Assembly: GCF_020921035.1 (NCBI RefSeq)
Contig: NC_063154.1
Span: 20,991,861 to 21,055,860 of the forward strand
Length of the DNA stretch: 64,000 nt
Source: Rhodamnia argentea
Lineage: Eukaryota > Streptophyta > Magnoliopsida > Myrtales > Myrtaceae
Direction of reading: 5' to 3'
Position 1 is the first letter of the stretch. Every line of letters starts with the position of its first letter. Under the pieces are notes generated by a model. The model ran no database searches. It saw only the letters and a list, made by a program, of their open reading frames with translations, and was not told where the DNA came from. Position numbers and translations under genes: made by a program. This document shows positions 22,638 through 34,314 of this stretch, in pieces.

Positions 22638-25586
22638 TTGTATGTACTTCACCTGTAAATGCTGGAAATTCTCCCTTTTTAGTTCGATAAAGCCCCCCGG
22701 TAAAATTTGTCGGCTTGAATGAGACCGGAGAGGAGAGGCGGGCCGTCATCTCGAGCAAGTACACCTATGCTATGTTCGCTACAATGGAATGGAAGGAAAT
22801 GAGGAAATCGAATACGAAAGGAATTGACATAAGAGAATCCCAATGTATTTATTGATCAAACAACGAGAATGGAATGGAATAGAATGAGAGCCCTATTGTT
22901 CGGGCTAAGAAAATAGGAATGCAATGTGCTAATGATAATGGGATGCTTCATGATGATATTTGGTATGATATATAAATAATTGCAAGAGTCATAGATACGA
23001 AATGATAAGCTTTTGGTCATGATTGATTTAATGTAGCGAGTTGCTATAACATTCCTTAACTTGAAAGATTAATGTAATTTGCAATTCATGGTAAGTAATA
23101 CAGAGGTTGTCCAAACTCATGTATTATAACTACTAATGCTACACCGGTTCTTAAATTTGTTACTTATTTGATTTTTATTTATCGGTTTTCACGAGGAAAT
23201 GGATCATTCCCCTAATTTGCTTCTCAAAATAACGGGGCAAAATATCCATTTCACCTCTAAATATATCGCACGGATGCCAATTCAGGTAAACTTTTTCAGT
23301 TTTGACATCGCAGTCATAAACTTTTGAGTGAAATTCCCATGGAGCCCTTCTAGCTAATTGCCGCCATTCATACTAGTTATGCCAATGTTGGAACTTTGGT
23401 GATCCACAAGCTGTCCATGGCCGATGATAATCGGATGTCATGCCAGCAATTTCCTTTGGCTATTGATAAAAAAAGGGTGATATAATAATTTTCCACAAAA
23501 ATTTAGGATTATATTGATAAAACTAAAAATTTTAATATTAAATTTACATCCGTACAGTAAATCTAGGGCAAATTCCTATTTACCCCCAAAACTAGCGCAT
23601 CCAGGAATTCCAACGCGAGCGAGAGAAAGTTAGTGATAAGACAGCAATGTGAATAGAAAGAAAGTTGAACGTGTGGGAGAGGAGGTTCCTTGTTGTTTCC
23701 TTATGCAGACAGGAAGCCATTATTACCCTATGCGGAGCAAAAAGTGAATACAAAGGGGGCACACGGCCCACGTACTCGCGCTGGCCCACCTGACCTTTCC
23801 TTACATTTTTGTCGTCTTTTAAATTTATTTAAGCTTTTTTTTTTCTTTCCAAAACCATACTTCTCACCTATTATTGGACGCAAGTAAGTAAACGTCAATA
23901 GGGAGGATACAAATTGTGACCCATCAATCAGAAGAGTCGTCGGACGAAATTTTCTTCGAACGATCGAATCGAAAGGAAACCACGGCCTATCTGACACGTT
24001 GCAACCGACGATGTATCTCGAGTTCCCATTTGAGTTTTTGAGAGATGATACAGAGGAGAAGTACTATTCATTTACCTATCTTGATAAGATTTAAGATTGA
24101 TCTAAAGAACGTCTCGAGATACAAATAACTCCGGATGATATAACGAGTAATTTTTTTTTCCTGATCGTAGCATATTTCACTGTCAATGAGGGATTATGCT
24201 TACTCTTTTTCAGTACAAGTAGCTATAGGATTTGACATGAGTTTCACTCACACAAAAAAAAAAAAAAAAAGATTTTACAGCCACATATCTTTTGTCCTTA
24301 TTTCTTTCGAACTATTGTCCTAAATAAAAAGAAAAATCGCATAAATAGTCAATTTCGAAGTTACGAGACATCTCATTAACTTTATGGATAAGATGAGACC
24401 AAATTGACTCAAAGTCCGCACGAGCTTTTCAATTTGCTTATCATGTAGGCTTTAATCTTTCTAAAAGTTCAGCCCTCCAAATTTTGACCCATAATAGTTG
24501 AAAAGGCAAAAGGGTATCACAAAGAAAAGGCAAATTTCACAATTCATTTTCTAATTTTACTATTGCCGTTAAAGAAAACCAACTTGCTCGGTTTTATTTA
24601 AAAAAAAAAAATCCTAATTTTGAGCGTATGGTCTCGAATTTCACAAAATACGGCATCGGTTTATAACATCCAAGTTCCCGAAATTTTCTTATTTTTGACT
24701 TGTGAAAATGATTAGCATCCAACAAACACCCCTCTCATCATCATAATATCAACTCGTGCGTATAATTTGCATACATTAGATGATGAGAGTGACAATTGTA
24801 ACATGAGCCATCTAAACAAGCAAATCGCATAACAATGAACGATTTTAAGAGCATTTTTCAATAATATATAGCTTGTATCGCTTGAAACAATCAGTTAATG
24901 AAAGTTGTTCTCTTTATCGATAACAATTTATATCTAATTATTTTCCTGGGCAACAATATTATTTCTCATCCATTCATTTTTTGTAAGAGATACCGGCGAT
25001 CAATTTTCGAAAAACATTTTTCAAATCATTGATTTTACGCTTATCAAAAACTCTATATCATACCATGTAATTTAGCATGTTAACACTTTTAGATATTCAT
25101 TTTTTGGGTGTAATGTATATTTCTATTATATACATATCAATGTAAATCTAATTAAAAAAAGTTGTCTCCGTCCAAAAGCTCGGGCGGTTTGAGGAAGTCC
25201 CCAAAAGGTTAAAAGCGTGTACAAGACAAAGAAAAAGGGTTTGGCCTTTTCCACCGTCCTTGAGTAAACGCACGCAACTTCTGGGGCAATGGGTAATGCC
25301 ACGTCAGCAAATTTAGTGCACAACCAGCTCAAATGATACACTCAAGAGTAAGTAGATTTACGATTCAATTAGTCAGCATTGTGTAGCGTGGACACATCAA
25401 ATCTTAGTTATCGTAAATTAGGAGGGTTTTGGGAAGAAAGAAAGAACAAAAGAAAGCAAGAAAGTTCAAAGGCCGTGTCCTCCTCCTTAACGTGGCAAAG
25501 CCAGATCGAGAGTCGGATCTCGAGCTTTAAGGTATTATTAGCTATTGCTACCTCATTCGCGGATTGACTGTACACATGCTACTTAT
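22638..25586. other. Gene-free stretch
   Basis: No supported gene. Positions 22770-22920 repeat AATGGAATGGAA-type phrases in a manner typical of a miniature element, but I cannot define its ends. Positions 24830-25060 contain phrases loosely related to the GTTTGTTTC miniature family (CTTGTATCGCTTG, CATTCATTTTTTGTAAGAGA). Several poly-A and poly-T runs occur, for example 24255-24271. Confidence 0.4.
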
Positions 25587-25930
25587 GATGAAATTACCGA
25601 AAAAGTCCTAAATTTATTGCAATTATGTCAATTAAATCTTAAATATATATTTTTTTTGCCAATTCATTCCAAAAAAGTCCTAAACCCGTGGTCGGCCCTC
25701 CACAAAAGAAAACAAAACAAAACATTGAGAAAAAAAATCAAAAGAACTATTAAACTTTCATTAAAAATTATCCACATCAGTATTGACCGCGTTACGTAGA
25801 ATGTCCACGTCGGCGATTTTTAGCTAAAATTGGCGAGAATGATTGAATTAACACAATTGCAAAAGGTTTTTGATTGAATTGACAAAAATGCAAAATATTT
25901 AGGATTTTTTGGAAAATTTTCCTTTTTTTT
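25587..25930. mobile_element. Foldback element, family D (TAGTCCTAAA arms)
   Basis: The left arm has AAAAAGTCCTAAATTTATTG, CAATTATGTCAATTAAATC and CCAATTCATTCC. The right arm has the inverse: GATTGAATTAACACAATTGC, TTGATTGAATTGAC and TATTTAGGATTTTTT. The same phrases occur in part at 1733-1880, 26690-26780, 56280-56400 and 56850-56940. Confidence 0.5.
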
Positions 25931-27149
25931 TTACATCGAAAATCCCAAAACTATTCCCACTAAACCGTTTATTATGTCTCACCCAAAAAAAAAAAAAATT
26001 TTATTAGGACATCAAAAGTTTCAAACTCGTACACATTTGCCCTCCATCAAAGTTCTGTCATGATTTTTCGATCAAAACATCGGCTTTTATGTTATTTAAG
26101 CTACGTAGGCGCCATGTCAACATAGTTTGCTTTGCGGCGTCCATATAGATAGATTTTTAAAGGTAATCATTGATCGGGAAAAAAAATATGTGAAACAAAT
26201 ACACGTTTGGGGTTTTTAATGCCACGGAAGAAAAAATTTAAAATAAATGTATCACAATGAACCTAATTCGAAATTTTTTGTGGCTTTTCTCACTAATTAA
26301 AATACTTAATATTGACAATCAGCCTGAGACATTCATACAAGCTTCTATCCCGACCGTCATCTACCCTCCTAGACACGTGCAATCCACCCCAACGGATGCA
26401 AAGCATCACGTGACCCTCAAGCAACGCCTAAAACCATTTAAAAGATGGTCCCCAGACACAAAGAGCCAACCCACACGCACAACACGAGCTGTGCGTTTCG
26501 AGACCGAAAAACATAACTGATTTGATTTGTAGATTGAAATTCGAAAAAGTCCCTTTTCTTCGTAATAAAGAAAAGACGATTTCAATTCACGATTTTCGAA
26601 AAAGGTTCGAGAAAACCGCGCGGCTTGAAACGTTCGAATTGGCATCATGAAAATCTTGGGAAAATTGTCGAAAGAGTCGCAGATATTTTACACTAATTTC
26701 AATTCAATCCTAAATCTTTTAAAGTTGTCGATTCGGTTCTAAACATTTTCACCTTTTGCCAATTCAGCCTTATTCAATGGACATCGTTGATGTGACACCG
26801 CCGATCGTCCAACGTGGCGTGCCGCCTAGGTCGGATGGTGTTATATATATATGTATATTTATAGGTTACATAATATGCAGAAAATTCATGGGTTGTTTGG
26901 GACGTAAACTTAAGAATTCACATTACCGTTTTCCTGTTGTCAGTTGGAAATTGGGAAATCTTTTGGGGGAGAATTATGTGGGGCCCGGTGGAAAAAACCC
27001 AGGCCCCAGACTACAAGAGAACCCCTAGATTCGGTTCTAATTACGACACTGCCCCCACCGACCCCGACCCCTTCGGTCACGCTAACGACCGCTGCGTCAA
27101 GTCAACGGAGGAGAGAGAGAGAGTCTTCCTGCTCTTGACCCCACCCCAT
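25931..27149. other. Gene-free stretch with a foldback fragment
   Basis: Positions 26690-26780 hold a family D fragment. Positions 26930-27140 are GC-richer and give several overlapping open frames in all phases, none with a recognisable domain; they include a short GA run at 27111-27122. This is distal upstream DNA of the glucanase gene. Confidence 0.4.
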
Positions 27150-27191
27150 GGTGTGAAAGTATCATATTTCTATAATTAAACCTTTCACACC
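27150..27191. other. Perfect 10-bp inverted repeat (hairpin)
   Basis: GGTGTGAAAG at 27150-27159 is exactly mirrored by CTTTCACACC at 27182-27191 across a 22-bp AT-rich loop. It lies about 735 bp upstream of the glucanase start codon. It could be ends of a tiny miniature element or a paired factor site. Confidence 0.6.
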
Positions 27192-27494
27192 GAAACGGCC
27201 CCACCTCATCTGGTCCACCTCATCTGCTTCTTCCCCTTTCTTTACCGTTACTTTCCTCCACTTCACTTATTTTCTTTATTTTCTCTTTTCTTTTCTTTTT
27301 TGTATTAGAAATTTTACGATATTTTTTTTTTATAATAGAGATTTCCCACGTGCAATGAATTATTCCTCGAGATGGTGTGAGTTTTGCCAATACCATTATA
27401 TAAGTTTCTCAAGACGTGATTATTGAAAGTCGAACTTGAGATCTCATCGGTTTAACTGTTTAAGATCTAGGCTAAATTATTTAAAGTTAATTGC

Positions 27495-27745
27495 ATAAAT
27501 GATCTAGAAGTTTACTTCCAACATGTAATTACCATACCCAAACCTTCAATTTGTTCGGTGCGATCCAAATTTTTTTAATACATGCTCAATATGGTTAGTT
27601 TCAATACATGGCCAATTTAAATCTCCGAACTATAGTGAAATGTTCTATTGTGACTAAAGTTGAATTAATAAAAAAAGCCATATCGAATAATCTCATATAA
27701 TTTAGGAAATCGATCGAACGTGTATCAAAGTTCGGATCATACTAA
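27495..27745. mobile_element. Foldback element, family C, decayed copy 2
   Basis: TTGCATAAATGATCTAG, CCTTCAATTTGTTCGGTG and AATACATGCTCAATATGG on the left are opposed by GTATCAAAGTTCGGATCATA and TAAAATTGAATTATTTTATT on the right. The phrase GAACGTGTATCAAAGTT matches the element at 16255-16645. Confidence 0.45.
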
Positions 27746-27866
27746 GTTAAAATTGAATTATTTTATTGAATAAATTAAATTTTCGGGGACACGTGTCTAA
27801 AGTTAGAAAAAACCATGTCATTTACCGAATTGTTTATGTAGCTGTGTGTACCGCTTTTCAAAACAC

Positions 27867-27872
27867 TATAAG
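27867..27872 (+). promoter_or_regulatory. Probable TATA box of the glucanase gene
   Basis: CTATAAGAGGCCC lies 60 bp upstream of the start codon at 27927. This gives room for a short 5' UTR beginning near 27900. Confidence 0.45.
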
Positions 27873-27926
27873 AGGCCCGCACGCTCACTCCGTATCCAGC
27901 TCATCTCTTCAGCTCCGCGAGCATCC

Positions 27927-28011
27927 ATGGCTTCCCCTGTCTCCAAGCCGTCGTCTCTCTCTCTCCTCCTCCTCCTCCTCCTCCTCGACGCTTCTCACTT
28001 GGCCTGTAAGT

Positions 28012-28065
<54 letters not shown>

Positions 28066-31000
28066 GGTAGATTCTTCACTAGTTGAGTTGCGAAACTTGC
28101 AGATTTTGAGCTGAATTTTGTCTGATTTGTCGAGTGAGTCGAGTCTTGGGAGAAATGGGTTCCGGAGCTTCTCGCCATTCGAGTCCGGATTCGAGGTTTC
28201 GAGGCGGGTTCTTGGTTTTTCTCTCGTGGCGTTCGATTTGTCTGCTTGAAGTTGTCTGGTCGTGACGGAATTGAGTCGGGTGCGGGAGAGGAAAGAATGC
28301 GTCTAACGGAAATCATTCCTTTTTGCCCTGTTTCTTCTCTGCAGGGTCGCAGTCCTTCGTCGGAGTGAACTACGGGCAGGTCGCCGACAACCTCCCGCCG
28401 CCGGAGTCCACTGCGAAGCTCCTGGAGTCGACGACGATCGGGAAGGTCAGGCTGTACGGCGCCGACCCGGCGTTAATCAAGGCGCTGGCGGGCACCGGTA
28501 TCGGGATCGTGATCGGGGCGGCCAACGGCGACATACCGTCGCTGGCCTCCGATCCCAACGCGGCCGCCCAGTGGGTCGGCTCCAACATCCTCTCGTTCTA
28601 TCCCGCCAGCAACATCACCCTCGTGACGGTGGGCAATGAGGTGAATCCCACAGCTCTGTCGGCGGTTCAATCTCTTCTTCTGAAACAGGGAAATCAAAGC
28701 GTAACCCATCAATTCCAAGATTCACGGGCTCAAGAAGAGCTAATCGAATTGAAATGGGTTAAAGTCATCATTCGAAATTCATATAGCTTAAGTTCGTTTC
28801 CGTCACAAACTCAAACACGATCTCCTAATTGACGAAAATAATTCGGCGAAACGGCGTAAAGGCCTTTGCTTTTTCATTTGGCTTCTTTCTTGGTGGGTGT
28901 GAATGATGGGATGGATAAAACTGTTCCTTTTTCTCTTTCCGATGGAGCTGATATCAAGAAAAGGACTAAAAGAACACATTGCAGGTGTTGATGTCCAACG
29001 ACGAAAGCTTGATATCGCAGCTCCTGCCGGCGATGCAGAACATGCAGAGGGCCATCACCGCCGCCGGGCTGGGCGGCAAGGTGATGGTGTCGTCGGTGCA
29101 CGCCATGTCGCTGCTGAGCCAGTCCGACCCGCCGTCGTCGGGCCTGTTCCACCCGTCGTTCGAGGGCCGGCTGAGGGACCTGCTGGAGTTCCAGCGGGAG
29201 AATGGGTCGCCCCTCGCCATCAACCCGTACCCGTTCTTCGCGTACCAGAGCGACCCGCGGCCCGAGACGCTGGCGTTCTGCCTGTTCCAGCCCAACGCGG
29301 GGCGGGTCGACTCCGGGACCGGGATCAAGTACATGAACATGTTTGACGCTCAGGTGAGTTTGGCCTCTGCATCTTTCTTCTTTGTTTTCTTCTTCCTGGG
29401 ATCTGGGCCTGGACGAAGAACAAGAAGAAGAAACCACCTTTTCTTTCTTTTCTTAACGTGTCTTTTTTGAATTGTGCTGTGTGTATGCGTCTAACAGTCA
29501 AATGCATTGTCGTTCGATTCTTTCTGTGTGCTTTCTGTGTGCTAGTTTTCTTCTTTCCTGTCTCTTATCCCCCACTGGCTAAACACGATGTTCAATCCTT
29601 AAACTCGACTCGGTTATTCGCGGCTTGATACGGAAACCGAGTCCGAGTTCGACTCGTTTAAGTTCAGGCTTGATTAATTCGAAAAAAAGTTTTATGTTTT
29701 TGATTTTTTTTAAATGATTGGGCCTTGGTGGATCCAAGCAAGCCTATGCAGGCAAGTTCGACCCGACAACGTAAATTATCTGTCCATGGCCGTCCAATTT
29801 CTGCTTTGGGCTCGGGCGAGCTAATTAAGAACTTTTGATCTGCTTTGTGCATGTGTTCAATTCATTGGTTCTCTGAGAGATGGTGCCTGTTTAAGACACT
29901 TCCTTTCTACAGGTGGAGTCTGTCAATCTTTTAGAAATGGTGGGCCTCAACTGAGCCATGAATGAATTCTCTCAAACTAGATTTAGAAAAACGTGAGTCC
30001 ACAACCACCCCCTTCTTCCTTTAGGTTGGGTTCTCTACTAGCAATGTGGTCCCATAGAGCTGAAAGTTTTGCTTCTATATGTACTACGGTGGTGTCATAG
30101 CACAAGTTATACATTGCTCATTGATCTTTCACTCATTAACCGCGAAATAATAGTTTGTCTTGTCAGTTCTCTCGTAGTTTAGATGCCGCTTGTGATGAGA
30201 TGAGGAGATGCAGCAAAACGAGGGAAGAGAGATGCTTTCAATTTCTCTTCCCTTTTCTGGGGCGTTTTAATGGTGGGGTTAGAGTGTTCTGGCTGAAAAA
30301 GTTCGCTTCTGAGAAGAACTGATGACTCAAACCTTCCAACTTCTGAAAATGGATGTCCATGGTGGTGATGCATCACTGTAGCTTTCCACTCAGACATATT
30401 TGTCGTCAACCTTTTTCACCTTACCTGTTGAAAAGCATCTGATTCTGGTTCTGGTGGTATATATACCCATGAGGTTCCAGCACCAGCACTACAAATCGAT
30501 AAAATAGTAACAGCACTGTGCTGAGCTCGTCTCTTTTGAAAGGTGATCATCTTGTGCTGTGACGTGATGGGAACCTTCGAAAGTTACTTGAAGCGATTTG
30601 TTGTAATTGGTAATGGGCTGACAGGCTGTCCAGCGGAAGAAGAATTTCAGACAAAAGCCTGCAAACATCTTTTGGCCATGTACAAGAGTGGACCTTCAAA
30701 AAGTTAGGACAGACAGGGACCACTCAATGTCCAGCCTCTTCAATAATGTGGGCGAAAATGTAGCCATGGGGTTAGAGTAGATTTAATTAACTAGCTAGCT
30801 GACATGTTCCGTGTGCTTTTATCTAAAGAACAATGTGATTTCACTTGATAAATGAGCAAAATCACAATCTGCAGGTTGATGCTGTTTACTCTGCCCTAAA
30901 GGCATTGGGGTACCAGGACATTGAAATTGTGGTTGCAGAGACGGGATGGCCATACAACGGCGACAGCAATGAGGTCGGGCCTAGTGTAGAGAATGCTAAG

Positions 31001-32549
31001 GCCTACAATGGCAATTTGATTGCCCACCTTAGATCGATGGTCGGCACTCCACTGATGCCTGGCAAGTCCGTGGATACGTACATTTTCGCGCTCTATGACG
31101 AGGATTTGAAACCGGGGCCTGCTTCTGAACGATCGTTCGGACTGTTCAAGCCTGATCTGACCATGGCATATGACATTGGTCTTTCGAAGAGTAGCCAGGT
31201 AATTTGTGGTGCCTTTACGCCATTGTGCTTCTTCATTTTGGCAGGATTTATCAAACAATATAGGATTCGTGCTGTATCAAACGATGGACATAAAAAAAGT
31301 GTGGTGTGCAGATTGCTTTGCAATCAAAATCTGAAATAATAGGAGTATGAGTCTTGACCGTTGTTACAGAGACGAAAAGGTGCAATAGGCTTCAGGAGAT
31401 TAACAGGCAGCGAAATCAAACTAAAACAGATATGATCTAGGACCGACTCTGTTCTAGTCTGGCACAAAGGTACTGTCTCACACATAATTTTTGCTCAATC
31501 GACGCTGCGAGGTACTTTGAATAAGAATTCTTAGGATTTGTAGGTTTTTCTTACTTTTTACAATGTGAATTTTGGCTCAGAATTTGGGAGAGTCGAGTTC
31601 CACCTAGTAAAGATCCTATGAATAGGAACATTGGGAGCCACCTACTTCATCTAGACATCATATGCACCAGCCACATTATTCATCATGGCTCATAGGATGT
31701 ACTTGCTGCTGTGACAGCTTCATAAATCAAATCCAAAAGTTTTGGATCTCTATGCAGACAGTACATTATTTCTAAGGACAGTTTGGTGATTAATGGGTGC
31801 TTAGAAGTGTAATGCATTTATGGTTGCCTTGTATTTATACTTGATAAGTTGCTACATTTAGGAAAATTAAATTCTCCCGCTCTTAGAAGATGTAAAATCT
31901 GAAAATAACACTAAATCATTCTCAAAGTTTCTCCTGTCATTCAGACCCCGGCTTCTCCAAAAGCTCCAGTGACTCCGACCCCAAGACCAACTGGAATGGG
32001 CTGGTGCGTGCCCAAATCCGGTGTTTCCGATGCTCAATTGCAAGCAGGTCTCGACTATGCTTGCAGCCAAAACATCGATTGCGGTCCGATCCAGCCAGGG
32101 GGTGCTTGCTTCGAGCCGAACACCATAGCGTCCCACGCAGCTTTTGCCATGAACCTCTACTACCAAACCGCTGGCAAGAACCCTTGGAACTGCGATTTCT
32201 CTCAAACGGCAGCGCTCACAACGAACAACCCCAGTAAGTCTTCGATAGCATAGCTCTATGAGTACTCACACTTAATCTGGAGGACATTCTTATTCCCGTA
32301 AACGTGTAAATGAACACCGATCCAATACGGTGTTATAAGGATTGCTTCCGAAAATACTAATACGGCGTTGGACCAATCGTTTTCTCCGAAAGTTTAAGCT
32401 ATTAAGAATCAAGCCATAGCCTAACAGATAGAATTAACCCAAGAGGGGTGAGGAATGAGTTTATCTCAGTAGTGGTTTATTACTAATTTGAACTGAATTT
32501 CTGAGCTGCAGGTTACAATGGCTGTGTTTACCCTGGTGGGAGCACCTGA
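27927..32549 (+). CDS. Glucan endo-1,3-beta-glucosidase with X8/CBM43 domain (GH17)
   Basis: Six coding exons: 27927-28005, 28345-28640, 28985-29353, 30875-31198, 31945-32233 and 32512-32549. All introns are GT-AG and the 464-residue frame is intact. Residues 1-26 form a Leu-rich signal peptide. The GH17 barrel starts at FVGVNYGQVADNLPPP. The acid/base Glu is E125 in VGNE and the nucleophile is E270 in VVAETGWPYNGD. Residues 357-373 are a Pro/Thr linker, then an X8 domain (376-461) starts WCVPKSGVSDAQLQ and holds the six expected cysteines. The protein ends PGGST with no GPI-anchor tail, so it is probably secreted to the wall. The family hydrolyses beta-1,3-glucan (callose). The closest recalled relative is Arabidopsis At4g34480. 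Exon 3 is unusually GC-rich. Intron 1 opens with a CT microsatellite and intron 3 is about 1.5 kb. It converges with the gamma-COP gene. Confidence 0.93.
28014..28060 (+). repeat. (CT)n microsatellite at the start of glucanase intron 1
   Basis: About 23 CT units start about 8 bp after the donor GTAAGT. The repeat is on the sense strand, close to the 5' end of the transcript, where BPC/GAGA-type factors could bind the duplex. Confidence 0.9.
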
Positions 32550-33635
32550 AGTGTGATAGGAACTGTTGTTGGATTGTTATATAGGAGGCAGAATAAGGGA
32601 TGGTGGTGTAGTTGAAGAACTTGCCCCTATATGTTAGTTGTAAAGCCTTCCTTCTTATAATTATAGTTGTAATTTACAAATATATCTAGCCTTTTTTTTT
32701 TTTTTTTGGCCATCTTTTGGTTTCTTATTTTTACATTTCTCATAAGTTAAAAGAGTATGGGAGAAATAATCCCTAAGGTTTTAGGTTGAAGCAAGTCTTC
32801 ATATTATGCCATGTAACCTCCTTTCCGAGATCTTCAGTTAACTGCATGATTTTCGGGCATTGATTCCGATCCGAATAATCGCAATTTTTCTTTTTCCCGA
32901 TTCGATTCATTACTGATTAAAATTGCGATATTTCCCCGTAGAAGCTGTGCCGGACCAGACCGTACTCTAATTGTTTTTTCTTCTTCTTCGTTATGCTGAG
33001 ATGATTAATGAAGTAAATACATGTACATGTGAATGAACGAGAGGATGGGATTTGGGAAAGGACGGTCACGAGGTTTCGTTCATTACAGACACAGCTTCTG
33101 AACCGAAAGGACGAAGCACAAAATTAGCTTTTGGAAGTGGAAAAAGGGTATGAACGAGACGACGGGATTTCTTATCCCGAAAGGGGAAAACCGGGAACGT
33201 GCGAGCAGGCGGATTGGGTCGGGTTCGAAATTTGCTCTTGTTCTGCTCAATACGATTAGGATCATCGATCGGGTTATCGAGATTGTTTCTTGTCAAACCA
33301 TCGAATAGAAAATTTACCGATTAGAAAAAGAGGAAGGACATTTCTTTGTTTGTTTGGGCGGGTTTGCAGGTTGTCGAGTCGGAGAAAAATCTGTTCTGAC
33401 GAAAAATAGGAGAAGTAAGAGTCGCGATACACATCTTCTACGAAGTCCCTCCGATATCGTAAAAAGAAGTTTTAACATCTCTTACGTTATTTTGCTTCTA
33501 TATGTTGATGGAATTCCAAAAGAAGTTCTTGATTATAAAAGCGGAAATAGGAAAAGGCTGACTAAAGTGGATGTAGTGAACTACCTTAAAGATAGCGAAA
33601 TTAGTTATTATTTTTATTGCAAAGCCATCAACTAA
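32550..33635. other. Glucanase 3' flank and intergenic DNA
   Basis: The 3' UTR probably ends around 32650-32690, near TATAATTATAGTTG. A poly-T run spans 32693-32708. A 93-codon frame at 33354-33635 ends just before the tRNA and has no recognisable domain; I do not call it a gene. Confidence 0.4.
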
Positions 33636-33707
33636 TCCGTTGTCGTCCAGCGGTTAGGATATCTGGCTTTCACCCAGGAGACCCGGGTTCGATTCCCGGC
33701 AACGGAA
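33636..33707 (+). tRNA. tRNA-Glu (anticodon UUC)
   Basis: The 72-base sequence folds as a full cloverleaf: acceptor arm TCCGTTG paired with CAACGGA plus discriminator A, D-arm box A region with AGCGGTTAGGAT, anticodon stem TCTGG/CCAGG with loop CTTTCAC (anticodon TTC at 33669-33671), and T-arm CCGGGTTCGATTCCCGG containing box B. CCA is not encoded, as in nuclear genes. A T-rich tract from 33711 can act as the Pol III terminator. It has no intron. It lies between the convergent glucanase and gamma-COP genes. The intact arms argue for a functional nuclear gene. Confidence 0.95.
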
Positions 33708-34314
33708 GCTTTTTCGATTTTTTCTACTCTTTTGCACATAATGTAACGTAACTAATAAATTTTCCAAGTAAGGTAATTGCTTTGCGTTAGTCATTCCTTT
33801 GAAACCTGTTGCCTCGTCGACATCAAAAGTAAAGACAATTCCCACGCTGCTAGGTCTGAAAAAACAAACCGAGTTTCCAAGAAATCATGTTTGTCTCAGC
33901 ATATCAAACAGCAACCGTGATGGTAAAACATGGTCACGTATGATTGCTACCATATTCCATTCCTGCTCTTGACCAGCTGGAATCAAAAAGGAAAGGGAGA
34001 AAGAGATGCATGATCGAAACAATTATTAGACAATTCACAATGCCAATGTAGCGAAGTGCCGCCATGTTCATTGTATATGAGCGGGATCACTGAGGCAGAC
34101 TGGCTCGACTAAAGCTAAGTCGGCAAGAAAATCGAAGAATCTTCGTTTGCTCCCTATTTTCACTTTGAATCATATCTACTTAGAGAATGAAGCGGAGTCG
34201 CACAAATCAATGTCCACCCACCCCCTATGCCGAGAAGTTTCGGCCCCCTTCTGCAAAATTCCACTTCAACTCTCCTTTCTAATGACAAAAGAGTAGAAAA
34301 ATTGATGACGCAAA
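33708..34314. other. Intergenic DNA and gamma-COP 3' UTR
   Basis: No gene is seen. The part next to 34314 is expected to be 3' UTR of the minus-strand gamma-COP gene. Confidence 0.4.

Noticed and set aside
28874..29437. 187-codon minus-strand frame across glucanase exon 3
   Set aside because: Shadow of a GC-rich exon; the plus strand encodes clear GH17 sequence with correct splice sites.
33354..33635. 93-codon frame ending just before tRNA-Glu
   Set aside because: No recognisable domain, no upstream signals; the end beside the tRNA appears coincidental.
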